Assembly: GCA_902609645.1 (NCBI GenBank)
Contig: CACLSS010000001.1
Coordinates: 1 to 64,000 of the forward strand
Direction: 5' to 3'
Length of the DNA stretch: 64,000 nt
Source of the DNA: an uncultured Pelagibacteraceae bacterium
GTDB lineage: Bacteria; Pseudomonadota; Alphaproteobacteria; Pelagibacterales; Pelagibacteraceae
Part shown: piece after piece, positions 44,246 through 52,897 of the stretch
Layout: every line of letters starts with the position of its first letter
Position numbering within the stretch: position 1 is the stretch's first letter
The notes under the pieces: model-generated
Database searches by the model: none
Told to the model about the DNA's origin: nothing
What the model saw: only the letters and a program-made list of their open reading frames with translations
Program-made: the position numbers and the translations under genes

Positions 44246-44715
44246 TTTCAGATGATTTAATTAAAGAAACACTTCAGACTTCTAAAATCATAGCAATGGT
44301 TGGAGCAAGTGTTCCTAAGGAAAATGAAGCAGTTGCCAAAACGAGACTAAAGCCCTCGATCATTGTTATGAAATATCTTTTAGAATTTGGATATAAAGTT
44401 ATACCTGTAAATCCATTTTCAGTTGGAAAAAAAGTTAATGGAGAAACAATAGTTGAAAAATTAGAGGATATTTCTTCACAAATAGATATTGTAAATGTTT
44501 TTAGACCATCCAAAGAAACTCCTGATATAGCAAAAAAAGCAATTAAAGTTGGAGCCAAGACACTGTGGTTACAGTTTGGAATTCAAAACAATGTGGCTGA
44601 TGAGATCTCCAAATCCGCTGGACTGACTTGCATTATGAATAAATGTATAAAACAAGAATATCAAAGATTATTTTTAAAAATGAAACCAGTTTTCCCAGTT
44701 CTTTTGAACGATTAA
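44242..44715 (+). CDS. CoA-binding domain protein
   Basis: This 157-residue protein from the ATG at 44242 (overlapping the previous stop as ATGA) is a single CoA_binding_2 domain: KIIAMVGASVPKENEAVAKT, the middle block VIPVNPFSVGKKVNGE, and the final IMNKCIKQEYQRLF. Such proteins bind CoA in a Rossmann fold; no catalytic function is known for most. Position after the ECHDC3-like gene suggests they act together. It converges with the aldolase gene, with 6 bases between stops. Confidence 0.85.
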   Translation: MISDDLIKETLQTSKIIAMVGASVPKENEAVAKTRLKPSIIVMKYLLEFGYKVIPVNPFSVGKKVNGETIVEKLEDISSQIDIVNVFRPSKETPDIAKKAIKVGAKTLWLQFGIQNNVADEISKSAGLTCIMNKCIKQEYQRLFLKMKPVFPVLLND

Positions 44716-44721
44716 TAAAAT

Positions 44722-46755
44722 TTATCTTAAAGAAGCAGCAATGTTTCCACCATCAACTGTAAGCACAGCTCCAGTTGTTTTTTTCGAAATTGCAAGATGA
44801 AAAAATGCTTTTGCAACATCTTCAGCTTTTACCTCATTAGACAATAAATTTCCTCTCATGTATGTATCCGCACTTACAGATCTAGCTTTTGCTCTTGTCT
44901 TAATCATTTCACCAGTCATAAGACCACTTTTTATTCTATCAGCATTAACTCCATTAGATCTTATACCTATAGATCCATAGTCAATGGCGTATTGTTTACA
45001 CAAGCTTAATAAAGCTGATTTAGGTAACCCGTATGGTCCAAAATTTTTTCCAGGATTAACAGATTGTTTGGATATATTGAATAATAAACAACCATTAATA
45101 TTTTGTTTTTTCATAATTTTGATTGCTTCAGCAGCACAATTTTGATGGGAGAAAAAATTAATTTCAAAACTTTTTCTTAAAACCTCATCACTTACTTCGC
45201 CTATAGCTCCTCCTGGAGCAGCCCCTGCATTTGATATTAAAATATCAAATCCTCCGAACTTTTCACAAATTATTTTAAAAGCTCTTTTTACACTTTTTTT
45301 ATTTGTAACATCACAATGTAAACAAAGTTCTTTAATTTTTAATTGAACATCTTTTAGACGATTAAGATCGTTATCGAGCAATACAACTTCTGCTCCGTAG
45401 CTTTTAAATATTTTGTAGGTTTCAAAACCAATTGTTCCTGTGGCTCCAGTTATAACGACAATATTTCCCTCTAAAAGTTTTTTCTTTTTTTTAATTTTAG
45501 CTTGTTCCAGCGACCAATATTCAACATCAAAAAGATCTTTTTCTGGTATAAATTTATATGAAGATGTTTCTTCAACGGAACTAATTACTTTTGCATTAGT
45601 TTCTGTCAAGTCACCAGCTATTTTAGCTGAACTAAGATCTGTACCAACACTAAACATTCCAACATTTTGCACAAGAACTACTCTTGGCGATGTATCAAGC
45701 ATAACTTTTTTACCTTTAACTTTTTTACTATTTACTTTGAAATAATTTACATATTTTTTTCTATAATTTTCAAAAGCTTTTCCTGCAGTCTTCTTAAAAT
45801 CATCTATAGATGAATTTTTTTTAGGTGTAATAATCAGAGGGAATGGTTTTACCCTTATAACGTGATCAGGTGTTGCTGTACCTTTTGATGTATAAGTTCT
45901 GACATTTTTACCATTTATGAAATATTCAAGATGTTTGTTTAATCTGTAATTAATCACAAATTTTTGATCTTTATTTTCTGACAAAAGACCCCTTACTATC
46001 GGCGCAATATCATGCGGGTTAAATTTAATATTATTTTTTTTAATTTGTTTTATTTTTTTTGATTTTAATTTTTTAACAGCTCTTTCTGCCTTTGAAACGT
46101 ATTTAATCATTAATTCATAAGCTTTTTTACAATCATTAGAGAAAGTAAAAATTCCGTGATTCATAAGTATTAGACATTCGATATCTGGATTTTCAGAATA
46201 AACCTCATTCACTTTTTTTGCTAACATAAAACCAGGCATTACATAAGGAACTATGCTAGCTTTTTTTCCAAATATTTTTTTACTTAAATTTAGTCCTCCT
46301 GGTCTATTAGTTACATTCATTACGGCATCGGCATGTGTGTGGTCAACATATTTATAAGGCAAGAAGGCATGTAGAAATGTTTCTACAGAAGGATTTGGTG
46401 ATTTAATATCTATTAAATTTCTTTTTTGAAAAGCAACCATATCTTCGTCTGATAAATATTTTTTCTTTCTGAGACTTAAAAGGGGATCTAATTTTACTGC
46501 TGGAAGGCCAGGTGGTTCAATGTCTGCCATATCCCATCCACTACCTTTGACACATAAAACATTATATTTTTTCCCGTCTATATCATTAATCGTAGTTTTT
46601 ACAGATGTATTTCCCCCGCCATGAAGAACAAGTTCAGGATTTCTTCCAAGAAGACGAGTTGTATAGACTCTTAAAGCCAAATCCTTAGAAAAACCAAGTT
46701 TTTTGTACTTTTTTACATAACGATTTGCAATTTTGTTTGACCAATTATTTTTCAA
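44722..46755 (-). CDS. Bifunctional class II aldolase / short-chain dehydrogenase
   Basis: This 677-residue fused protein has an N-terminal class II aldolase domain (about 15-230) with ELVLHGGGNTSVKT, PSVETFLHAFLPYKYVDHTHA (Glu and the HxH zinc ligands) and LMNHGIFTF (third His). The C-terminal SDR (about 425-675) has VVITGATGTIGFETY, ILISNAGAAPG, and FGPYGLPKSALL (YxxxK). Relatives are RhaEW-type rhamnulose-1-phosphate aldolase/lactaldehyde dehydrogenases. Here, between the mtnPA genes and the SpeD-SpeE gene, the aldolase could cleave methylthioribulose-1-phosphate into DHAP and methylthioacetaldehyde, with the SDR handling the aldehyde. This is inference. Confidence 0.87.
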   Translation of the reverse strand: MKNNWSNKIANRYVKKYKKLGFSKDLALRVYTTRLLGRNPELVLHGGGNTSVKTTINDIDGKKYNVLCVKGSGWDMADIEPPGLPAVKLDPLLSLRKKKYLSDEDMVAFQKRNLIDIKSPNPSVETFLHAFLPYKYVDHTHADAVMNVTNRPGGLNLSKKIFGKKASIVPYVMPGFMLAKKVNEVYSENPDIECLILMNHGIFTFSNDCKKAYELMIKYVSKAERAVKKLKSKKIKQIKKNNIKFNPHDIAPIVRGLLSENKDQKFVINYRLNKHLEYFINGKNVRTYTSKGTATPDHVIRVKPFPLIITPKKNSSIDDFKKTAGKAFENYRKKYVNYFKVNSKKVKGKKVMLDTSPRVVLVQNVGMFSVGTDLSSAKIAGDLTETNAKVISSVEETSSYKFIPEKDLFDVEYWSLEQAKIKKKKKLLEGNIVVITGATGTIGFETYKIFKSYGAEVVLLDNDLNRLKDVQLKIKELCLHCDVTNKKSVKRAFKIICEKFGGFDILISNAGAAPGGAIGEVSDEVLRKSFEINFFSHQNCAAEAIKIMKKQNINGCLLFNISKQSVNPGKNFGPYGLPKSALLSLCKQYAIDYGSIGIRSNGVNADRIKSGLMTGEMIKTRAKARSVSADTYMRGNLLSNEVKAEDVAKAFFHLAISKKTTGAVLTVDGGNIAASLR

Positions 46756-46852
46756 AATTAATCTCCTTTTTTATTAACAAGAATATTTTTAGTTGTAAAA
46801 AATTAAATAACAAGTATAAAAAAATAAAGAGTCACTAAAAAAGGTTGATACA

Positions 46853-47902
46853 ATGAAGAAAGTTGGAGAACACGTAACGATAGATTTTTTAGGCGTAAAA
46901 CGAGATTACGCTCCAGATTTTTATAATAAAGTTATATATAAAATAGCCAAAAAAGCCAAAATTGAAGTCCTTAACATCGCAGAAAAAATATTTAAACCTC
47001 AAGGATATACTTGTTTAGCACTTTTAGCGGAGAGTCATATGAGTTTTCATACTTTTCCCGAAAAAGGTATAATAAGTTTTGATTTCTTTACATGTGGAAA
47101 GATCTCTCCAACTGCAGCATTAGACATCCTCAAAGAGGAGATTAAACACGAAAGAGCTGTGGTAAGAAGTTTTGACAGAAGTAATAAGGGAATTTACGAA
47201 GATATATATAGTACACCTGGACATAAAAAATATTATGTGGTCAGCGATGTATTAGAGAACTTTGTTTCTAAAGTAGGACAACATATTGAAATTGTAAAAT
47301 TAGAGGAATTTGGACCATCTTTATTTATTGATAGTGAGTTACAAGTTGCAGAAAAAGATGAAAAAAAATACAGCGGTCAATTTGTTGGGTCTGCTTTAAA
47401 TCTATCTAAAAATAATTCAAGTGCTGCAATTATTGGTGGGGGAGATGGTGGAGTAGCTAGAGAGCTTTCGTACAAAGGCTTTGATTTAATTGACTGGTAC
47501 GAATTAGATCCCGAAGTGGTTAAAGTATGTCAAAAACATCTTTTAAAAGTTTGTGGAGATATTAAAGCCAACAACAAAGTAAAAACTTATTGGGGAGATG
47601 CTTTTGAAAGTATTAAAAAAGTAAAAAATTCAAAGTATGATAAAATTTTTGTAGATTTAAATGATGATCAGTTTTGCATTGATTTAGCGGCAAAAAATAT
47701 GAAAGGATTAAAAAGAATATTAAAACCGGGTGGAGTAATTACAGCCCAGGTTGGATGTATGTCTAAAAAACCTAGACAAGTAAAAAATTGGTTAGAGTTG
47801 TTAAAAAGTAATTTTGGTAACGTGGTACTTGATGAGGTTTTTATTCCAAGTTTTGACTGTAGATGGAATTTTGCTTCTTCATCAAATAAAGATTATTCTT
47901 AG
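46853..47902 (+). CDS. Fused S-adenosylmethionine decarboxylase-spermidine synthase
   Basis: This two-domain protein of 349 residues performs both steps of spermidine formation. Residues 1-~125 are SpeD: the self-cleavage site is LLAESHMSFHTFPEKG, giving pyruvoyl-Ser61, with His66 and Cys81 matching Ser63, His68 and Cys83 of the Thermotoga enzyme. Residues ~130-345 are SpeE: DSELQVAEKDEKKYSGQF, IIGGGDGGVARELSYKG and YDKIFVDLNDDQFC. SpeD-SpeE fusions are known in several bacterial phyla. The by-product is methylthioadenosine, the substrate of mtnP 5 kb upstream. An AAGG lies 8 bases before the ATG. Confidence 0.93.
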   Translation: MKKVGEHVTIDFLGVKRDYAPDFYNKVIYKIAKKAKIEVLNIAEKIFKPQGYTCLALLAESHMSFHTFPEKGIISFDFFTCGKISPTAALDILKEEIKHERAVVRSFDRSNKGIYEDIYSTPGHKKYYVVSDVLENFVSKVGQHIEIVKLEEFGPSLFIDSELQVAEKDEKKYSGQFVGSALNLSKNNSSAAIIGGGDGGVARELSYKGFDLIDWYELDPEVVKVCQKHLLKVCGDIKANNKVKTYWGDAFESIKKVKNSKYDKIFVDLNDDQFCIDLAAKNMKGLKRILKPGGVITAQVGCMSKKPRQVKNWLELLKSNFGNVVLDEVFIPSFDCRWNFASSSNKDYS

Positions 47903-48285
47903 TATTTAGTATACTCTTTAACCTCTTCAATATTTGATCCAAATGATCTATTGATCTCTTTTTTAACTTTTGCTCTTTTGTCATTCATAAAATGAACATC
48001 TCTTGAAACTTTAATAAATTTATCACTAAAATCTGAATTTTTTTCCAACAATCTTTTTTCATTTTCAATATCCCAAAGCCTCTCGTTTATTGATTTAAGT
48101 TCATTAAAAAGTTTCTTATATTTATCCAAATCTAAATCCTTTAAATCTATAGCTTTGAGACTTTGGTACTCTTTTTTGAGAATATGAAATGATTTTTTAT
48201 CAACTATTTTTTTCATCTTAATCTCTAAAATAGTTATTTTATCAGCTAATTCACCTAGAGAAATTTCAGCTAAAATTTTTTTCAT
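47899..48285 (-). CDS. DUF6165-like coiled protein
   Basis: This 128-residue, mostly helical and charged protein begins ILAEISLGELADKITILEIKM, the start characteristic of DUF6165 proteins (GEL.DKITIL.IK). The rest looks like a helical hairpin or coiled coil (NELKSINERLWDIENEKRLL). In other bacteria these genes sit beside glycosyltransferases, as here with the GT9 gene, which is divergent with 34 bases between starts. No function is established. It overlaps the SpeD-SpeE stop by 4 bases (TTAG). Confidence 0.68.
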   Translation of the reverse strand: MKKILAEISLGELADKITILEIKMKKIVDKKSFHILKKEYQSLKAIDLKDLDLDKYKKLFNELKSINERLWDIENEKRLLEKNSDFSDKFIKVSRDVHFMNDKRAKVKKEINRSFGSNIEEVKEYTKY

Positions 48286-48319
48286 TGAATATTTATAAAC
48301 TATGTTATTTTAACTTTTA

Positions 48320-49252
48320 ATGTCAAATATATTGATTATTAAACATGGTTCTTTAGGTGACTTAATCCAAGCAAATGGAGCAATGAAGGATATTAAAGAG
48401 TCCTTCCCCAATGACAAAGTTCTTTTACTAACAACCCCTCCGTATGTAAATTTCATGTCAAACTGCCCTTACATAAACGGAGTTCTAATAGACAAAAGAC
48501 TTCCAAGATGGAATATATTTTATCTATTACGTTTAAAAAAGATGTTATCGAGGTTTGAATTTGAAAAAGTATTTGATTTACAAAATTCTTCAAGAACAAA
48601 TTTCTACAAAAAATTTTTATTTAAAGATGTCGACTGGTCAAGCTCAGAAACATCATTAGAGAATAACCAGAAAAAATCAGATTTTGACAATGATCCAGTT
48701 TTAAAAAGAATGAAAATACAATTGCAAAAAAGTTTGATCAAAACAAAATATACAGAAAATTTAGATTTATCTTGGGCTTTGAAAAATATTAAACCAATAA
48801 TAAATCAACATATAGACGGTAAGTATATAGCGATATTTCCATTTAGTTCAGAAAAACATAAAAATAAAGTTTGGCCTTATTTTTTTGGTCTAATCAAAGA
48901 AATAAAATCTATCTTTGGAGAAAGATATAATATTGTTATTGCTCCCGCCCCAAATGAGATAGAAAAAGCAAAAAATTTAAGCGCAAATATTATTTTAAAT
49001 AATGGTAAAGCTTTAGATTTGATAGAGCTTATTAGTTTGATAAAAGAGGCAAGTTATGTTGTATCTAATGATACAGGACCAGCACATATATCATCACATT
49101 TAAATAAAAAAGGTTTAGTTTTATTTGGAAGCCATGTTTCCCCAAATAAAGTAAGTATTGGTGAAAATAATATGAAAGCTTTAGAAGTTAAAAACTTAAA
49201 AGATTTAAAAATCGAAACAGTTATTAGTAAAATGAAAATAGATTTAAATTAA
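48320..49252 (+). CDS. Family 9 glycosyltransferase (heptosyltransferase-like)
   Basis: This 310-residue GT9 enzyme has NILIIKHGSLGDLIQANGAM at the N-terminus, KVFDLQNSSRTNFY, FPFSSEKHKNKVWPYFF and VVSNDTGPAHISSHLNKKGL near the C-terminus. The group transfers ADP-heptose to the LPS inner core (WaaC/WaaF), but members also use other donors. In this window heptose is activated as GDP-heptose, so its ADP-heptose source, if used, lies elsewhere. It converges with the GT4 gene with a 9-base overlap. Confidence 0.87.
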   Translation: MSNILIIKHGSLGDLIQANGAMKDIKESFPNDKVLLLTTPPYVNFMSNCPYINGVLIDKRLPRWNIFYLLRLKKMLSRFEFEKVFDLQNSSRTNFYKKFLFKDVDWSSSETSLENNQKKSDFDNDPVLKRMKIQLQKSLIKTKYTENLDLSWALKNIKPIINQHIDGKYIAIFPFSSEKHKNKVWPYFFGLIKEIKSIFGERYNIVIAPAPNEIEKAKNLSANIILNNGKALDLIELISLIKEASYVVSNDTGPAHISSHLNKKGLVLFGSHVSPNKVSIGENNMKALEVKNLKDLKIETVISKMKIDLN

Positions 49253-50338
49253 ATCTAAATATTGTCTGATAATTTTTTTCCAAGTAAAGTTCTCTGAAAA
49301 TTTAATAGCATTTGATCCAAATTTTTTATAATTATCATTTTTAAAAAATTCTAAAATACTGTTATATATTGATGATATATCTTGGCCATCACAAATTAAA
49401 CCAGTTTCGTTATTTCTTATGGCATCTTCAGCTCCACCATCTTTTCCACCAATTGACCCAACTCCATAACTAGCAGCTTCCATAAATGATATTCCAAATC
49501 CTTCTACAGATCTTTTGTATTTAATAGATGGCATCAAAAATAGATTAGAACTTTGTATAAGAGATATTTTTAGTTTTTGATCTATATTATTTAAAAATAT
49601 TACTTCTTTTTCCAACTTTAGTTCCTTTACTAATGATAATAATCTTTTTTTTTCATCGCCATCACCAACACTTATATATTTAATTTTTGGAAATTTTTCT
49701 TTTAAATTTCTAATACACATTAAAATATTTTGATGATTCTTTCTTCTTTCCAATCTTGCTATAGTTAAAATTTTAGGAAAACTATCATTATAATATTTTT
49801 CTGACTCCTTTTTAAATTCGCTCTCAATATTTATAGGATCATCATGTCCCGGATGAATAATACGAATTTTTTTTTCAGGCAAACCAATAGTAATAGCTAG
49901 TCTCTTTGTAAATTTTGAATTTGCTATGATAAATTTAACTTTTTCAAGTGAAACTAAAATCCTTTTATTCAAACCAGAATTTTTTTCGTGATTTATCTCT
50001 TTAGAGTGTACAAGGCAGAATGAAGGGATATTTTTAATACTATTTAAATTTATTTTCTCAACACTTTTCCAATGATCAAAAAAAACTGATCTTATACTTT
50101 TATTTTCTTTAATAAATTCAGAAACCCTATTGGCCTTTCTGTATTTTCTAAAAAGTTTAAATCCACCAAATCTTTCAATTGTGGCTTTGGAAATTTTATC
50201 ATACTCAGTTTGTTTTTCAGTTTTATCCGCAAAAACCGTAACCGGACCGTGATTCACTAATGCTTTAGCTAAACCACCTATTAAATTTTGCATTCCTCCA
50301 ACATCAGGTGGAAAGTTTCTTGTTGAAATAACAAACAT
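49244..50338 (-). CDS. Family 4 glycosyltransferase
   Basis: This 364-residue GT-B enzyme of family 4 starts ISTRNFPPDVGGMQNLIGGL, with a donor-binding domain containing ILTIARLERRKNHQNIL, YISVGDGDEKKRLLSLV and the Glu motif region PSIKYKRSVEGFGISFMEA. It probably works in LPS core or glycolipid synthesis together with the GT9 gene it faces. Its ATG overlaps the stop of the upstream thioredoxin-like gene by a single base (TAATG), so it is read with that gene. Confidence 0.88.
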   Translation of the reverse strand: MFVISTRNFPPDVGGMQNLIGGLAKALVNHGPVTVFADKTEKQTEYDKISKATIERFGGFKLFRKYRKANRVSEFIKENKSIRSVFFDHWKSVEKINLNSIKNIPSFCLVHSKEINHEKNSGLNKRILVSLEKVKFIIANSKFTKRLAITIGLPEKKIRIIHPGHDDPINIESEFKKESEKYYNDSFPKILTIARLERRKNHQNILMCIRNLKEKFPKIKYISVGDGDEKKRLLSLVKELKLEKEVIFLNNIDQKLKISLIQSSNLFLMPSIKYKRSVEGFGISFMEAASYGVGSIGGKDGGAEDAIRNNETGLICDGQDISSIYNSILEFFKNDNYKKFGSNAIKFSENFTWKKIIRQYLDLI

Positions 50339-50892
50339 TATTTAGTCCACTTGATATTACAGCCCATGCTAGGAATTTGCTCTTTCGGCCCTTTTCCTGT
50401 TTTGATTATTAAACGCATTGCTTTTGATAAATCACTCTCACCTGAATTGATTGGTTTTAAATCTTTTAATTCCCTGATTCTACCTCTGTACTGTAATTCA
50501 AGTTTACTATTATAACCAAAGAAATCTGGCGTACATACGGCACGATATTCTCTCGCTATTTCTTGAGTTTCGTCAATTAGATAAGGAAAAGTAAAATTAA
50601 ATTTTTTACTAAAAATTTTCATATTCTCAAAGGAGTCCTCGGGATACTCCTTTGTATCATTAGACATAATTGCAATTGAATTTACACCTTCTTTTTTTAA
50701 ATTTTTACAATCCTCAACAATATCTCTTATTATAGCTTTTACATAAGGGCAGTGATTGCAAATAAACATAATTAACAAACCATTCTTGCCAATGTGGTCT
50801 TCCAATTTGTGTAATTGACCATCAGTTCCTTTGAGCTCAAAAGATTTAGTTTTTTCACCAAAATTACATATAGGTGTTTTAGTTAAAACCAT
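50338..50892 (-). CDS. Thioredoxin-fold (AhpC/TSA-like) redox protein
   Basis: This 184-residue redoxin has a thioredoxin fold, with IFNFGEKTKSFELKGTDGQ-like start, a CxxC site in MFICNHCPYVKAIIRDI, and a C-terminal strand FFGYNSKLELQYRGRI. It matches the redoxin/peroxiredoxin-like group found widely in marine bacteria. It is probably cytosolic, since no signal peptide is present. Role in peroxide or disulfide handling is likely, partner unknown. It is divergent from the gamma carbonic anhydrase with 20 bases between starts. Confidence 0.82.
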   Translation of the reverse strand: MVLTKTPICNFGEKTKSFELKGTDGQLHKLEDHIGKNGLLIMFICNHCPYVKAIIRDIVEDCKNLKKEGVNSIAIMSNDTKEYPEDSFENMKIFSKKFNFTFPYLIDETQEIAREYRAVCTPDFFGYNSKLELQYRGRIRELKDLKPINSGESDLSKAMRLIIKTGKGPKEQIPSMGCNIKWTK

Positions 50893-50912
50893 AATGTATT
50901 ATACATAAAAAT

Positions 50913-51416
50913 ATGATTTATGACTTCGAAAAAAATGTACCTGAGGTTCACCCTGAAGCATGGGTTGCAGCAAATGCTACACTTATCGGAAAGATTAAAT
51001 TAGAAAAAAATTCAAGTATTTGGTTTAATGCTGTACTTCGAGGAGATATCGAATTAATAACAATTGGTGAAAACTCTAATATACAAGATGGAAGTGTACT
51101 TCATACAGATCCAGGATTTAAATTAAATATAGGCAAAGGTGTAACCGTTGGACACATGGTTATGCTACATGGTTGCCAAATAGGCGATGATACTTTGATT
51201 GGGATAGGAAGCATTATATTAAATAATGCTAAGATTGGAAACAATTGTATAATTGGCGCCAACAGTTTAATTACTGAGAATAAAATCATTCCAGATAATT
51301 CTTTAGTTGTTGGGAGCCCAGGAAGAGTTTTAAGAAAAGTTACAGAAAAAGAAATAAAAGCTATTCACGAAAACGCAAAACACTATGTTGATGGATCAAA
51401 AAAGTATAAAAAATAA
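50913..51416 (+). CDS. Gamma carbonic anhydrase-family protein
   Basis: This 167-residue left-handed beta-helix protein has hexapeptide repeats (KLEKNSSIWFNAVLRGDIE, IGENSNIQDGSVLHTDPG) and the conserved His residues in VLHTD, TVGHMVMLHGC. These match the zinc or iron ligands of the gamma-class carbonic anhydrases (CaiE/YrdA/PaaY group). Many members bind metal but lack measurable activity. The length fits the family. It ends directly against the next convergent gene. Confidence 0.88.
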   Translation: MIYDFEKNVPEVHPEAWVAANATLIGKIKLEKNSSIWFNAVLRGDIELITIGENSNIQDGSVLHTDPGFKLNIGKGVTVGHMVMLHGCQIGDDTLIGIGSIILNNAKIGNNCIIGANSLITENKIIPDNSLVVGSPGRVLRKVTEKEIKAIHENAKHYVDGSKKYKK

Positions 51417-52025
51417 TTAAGGAACTAACCAAGTAAAATTTTTAGGACCATTTAAATCAATCAAAGCTCTGCGATGTCCTTTTGCTGCCAAGTAAAGCCA
51501 CTCAATACTTTTTATTTTACATCTAATAACACAAAAATTTTTGTATCCTTCTTCACTTTCTTTTTTTGTAAAATCAAAGTTATTAAATTTATTATCTAAA
51601 CCTGAAGTTGGTTTATCTGATTTAGTTCCAGGACTATTGGAAACCAAATAACATTTTCTACTAATATGGCCTGTCTTTTCCCAAGACTCTTTAGTAACTT
51701 CATTATTATAATTTATTTCGCAAACAACTTTAATTCTCAATTGTATTTTTTCCTCTTTTCCATAAAATAATATCGAGCAATTTGGATTGTTTTTAATCTT
51801 TTCTATTTTTGATGATCTTATATCGCTATGGTATTGAATAATATTATTCTGTTGATCTGCTTTTCTTAAAACAACCACTCGTCCATCAAGATCTTCACCA
51901 TTGCCACATATAAAAGTTGGAGTCCTGAATTCAGAAGATCTGTCCTTAACTGCATTTGTTAAAAGCTTCCAAATCTTTTTTTCGATTTCGTTGGAATTTT
52001 CGTAATAGCTTACTTCTTCAGACAC
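51417..52025 (-). CDS. Pyridoxamine 5'-phosphate oxidase-family flavoprotein
   Basis: This 202-residue FMN-binding split-barrel protein has FRTPTFICGNGEDLDGRVVVLR, QYHSDIRSSKIEKIKNNPNC and CSILFYGKEEKIQLRIKVVCE, as in PNPOx-related proteins. The final stretch IEWLYLAAKGHRRALIDL resembles the substrate end of PdxH, so vitamin B6 oxidase activity is possible but the overall match is to the wider family. A true pdxH assignment needs comparison. It is 3 bases after the HIBADH gene on the same strand. Confidence 0.75.
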   Translation of the reverse strand: MSEEVSYYENSNEIEKKIWKLLTNAVKDRSSEFRTPTFICGNGEDLDGRVVVLRKADQQNNIIQYHSDIRSSKIEKIKNNPNCSILFYGKEEKIQLRIKVVCEINYNNEVTKESWEKTGHISRKCYLVSNSPGTKSDKPTSGLDNKFNNFDFTKKESEEGYKNFCVIRCKIKSIEWLYLAAKGHRRALIDLNGPKNFTWLVP

Positions 52026-52028
52026 AAT

Positions 52029-52895
52029 CTATTTTCTAAATCTTTTTATTAAGCTTGAAGTATCCCATCTTTGTCCGCCCATTTTCTGAACTTCAGCATA
52101 ATATTCATCAATTATTTTAGTTATTGGTAAAGGCGAATTATTTTTTTTAGCTTCATCCATAGCTATTTTTAAATCTTTTCTCATCCAATCAACTGCAAAT
52201 CCATAATCAAATTTATCTTCAATCATAGTCTTATGTCTATTTTCCATTTGCCAGGATTGGGCTGCTCCTTTTGATATCACTTCGATAACATCAATCATAT
52301 TTAAACCAGCGTTCATCCCAAAATTAATAGCTTCAGATAAACCCTGAACAACACCAGCAATACATATTTGATTTACCATTTTAGTTAATTGACCACTTCC
52401 TGAAGGGCCTAATAATTTTATTTTTTTACTGTAACAATCAATAATGGGTTCAGCCTTTTTATATGGAATTTCATCTCCACCAACCATCACAGTTAAAGTG
52501 CCACCTTCCGCTCCTGCTTGCCCCCCAGATATTGGGGCATCTAAAAAATTAAACTCTTTTGTTTTAGCTTCTTTATAAAGTTCTCTAGCAATATTTGCAG
52601 AAGCAGTTGTATTATCAATGTAAATCGAACTCTTCTTGGCAGTTTTAAACAATCCTTTATCTCCAAGAGTAACCTCTCTTAAATCATTATCGTTTCCTAC
52701 ACATGTAAAAATAAAGTCACTGTCTTTAGCTGCGTCCATTGGAGTATCGGCTGATTTACCTTTGTACTCTTTGATCCACTTTTCTGCTTTTAATTTTGTT
52801 CTGTTATAAACAGTTACATCATGGCCTGCTTTTGATATATAACCAGCCATGGGGTAACCCATTACACCTAAACCTATGAAAGAAACTTTGCTCAT
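52029..52895 (-). CDS. 3-hydroxyisobutyrate dehydrogenase-family oxidoreductase
   Basis: This 288-residue beta-hydroxyacid dehydrogenase has an N-terminal Rossmann domain (FIGLGVMGYPMAGYI), the substrate loop DAPISGGQAGAEGGTLTVMVGG, and the catalytic Lys region GQLTKMVNQICIAGV. Possible substrates are 3-hydroxyisobutyrate, tartronate semialdehyde or similar. The coding start is fixed by the protein fold, and lies only 2 bases from the start of the divergent MFS gene. Neighbours give no clear substrate clue. Confidence 0.87.
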   Translation of the reverse strand: MSKVSFIGLGVMGYPMAGYISKAGHDVTVYNRTKLKAEKWIKEYKGKSADTPMDAAKDSDFIFTCVGNDNDLREVTLGDKGLFKTAKKSSIYIDNTTASANIARELYKEAKTKEFNFLDAPISGGQAGAEGGTLTVMVGGDEIPYKKAEPIIDCYSKKIKLLGPSGSGQLTKMVNQICIAGVVQGLSEAINFGMNAGLNMIDVIEVISKGAAQSWQMENRHKTMIEDKFDYGFAVDWMRKDLKIAMDEAKKNNSPLPITKIIDEYYAEVQKMGGQRWDTSSLIKRFRK

Positions 52896-52897
52896 AA

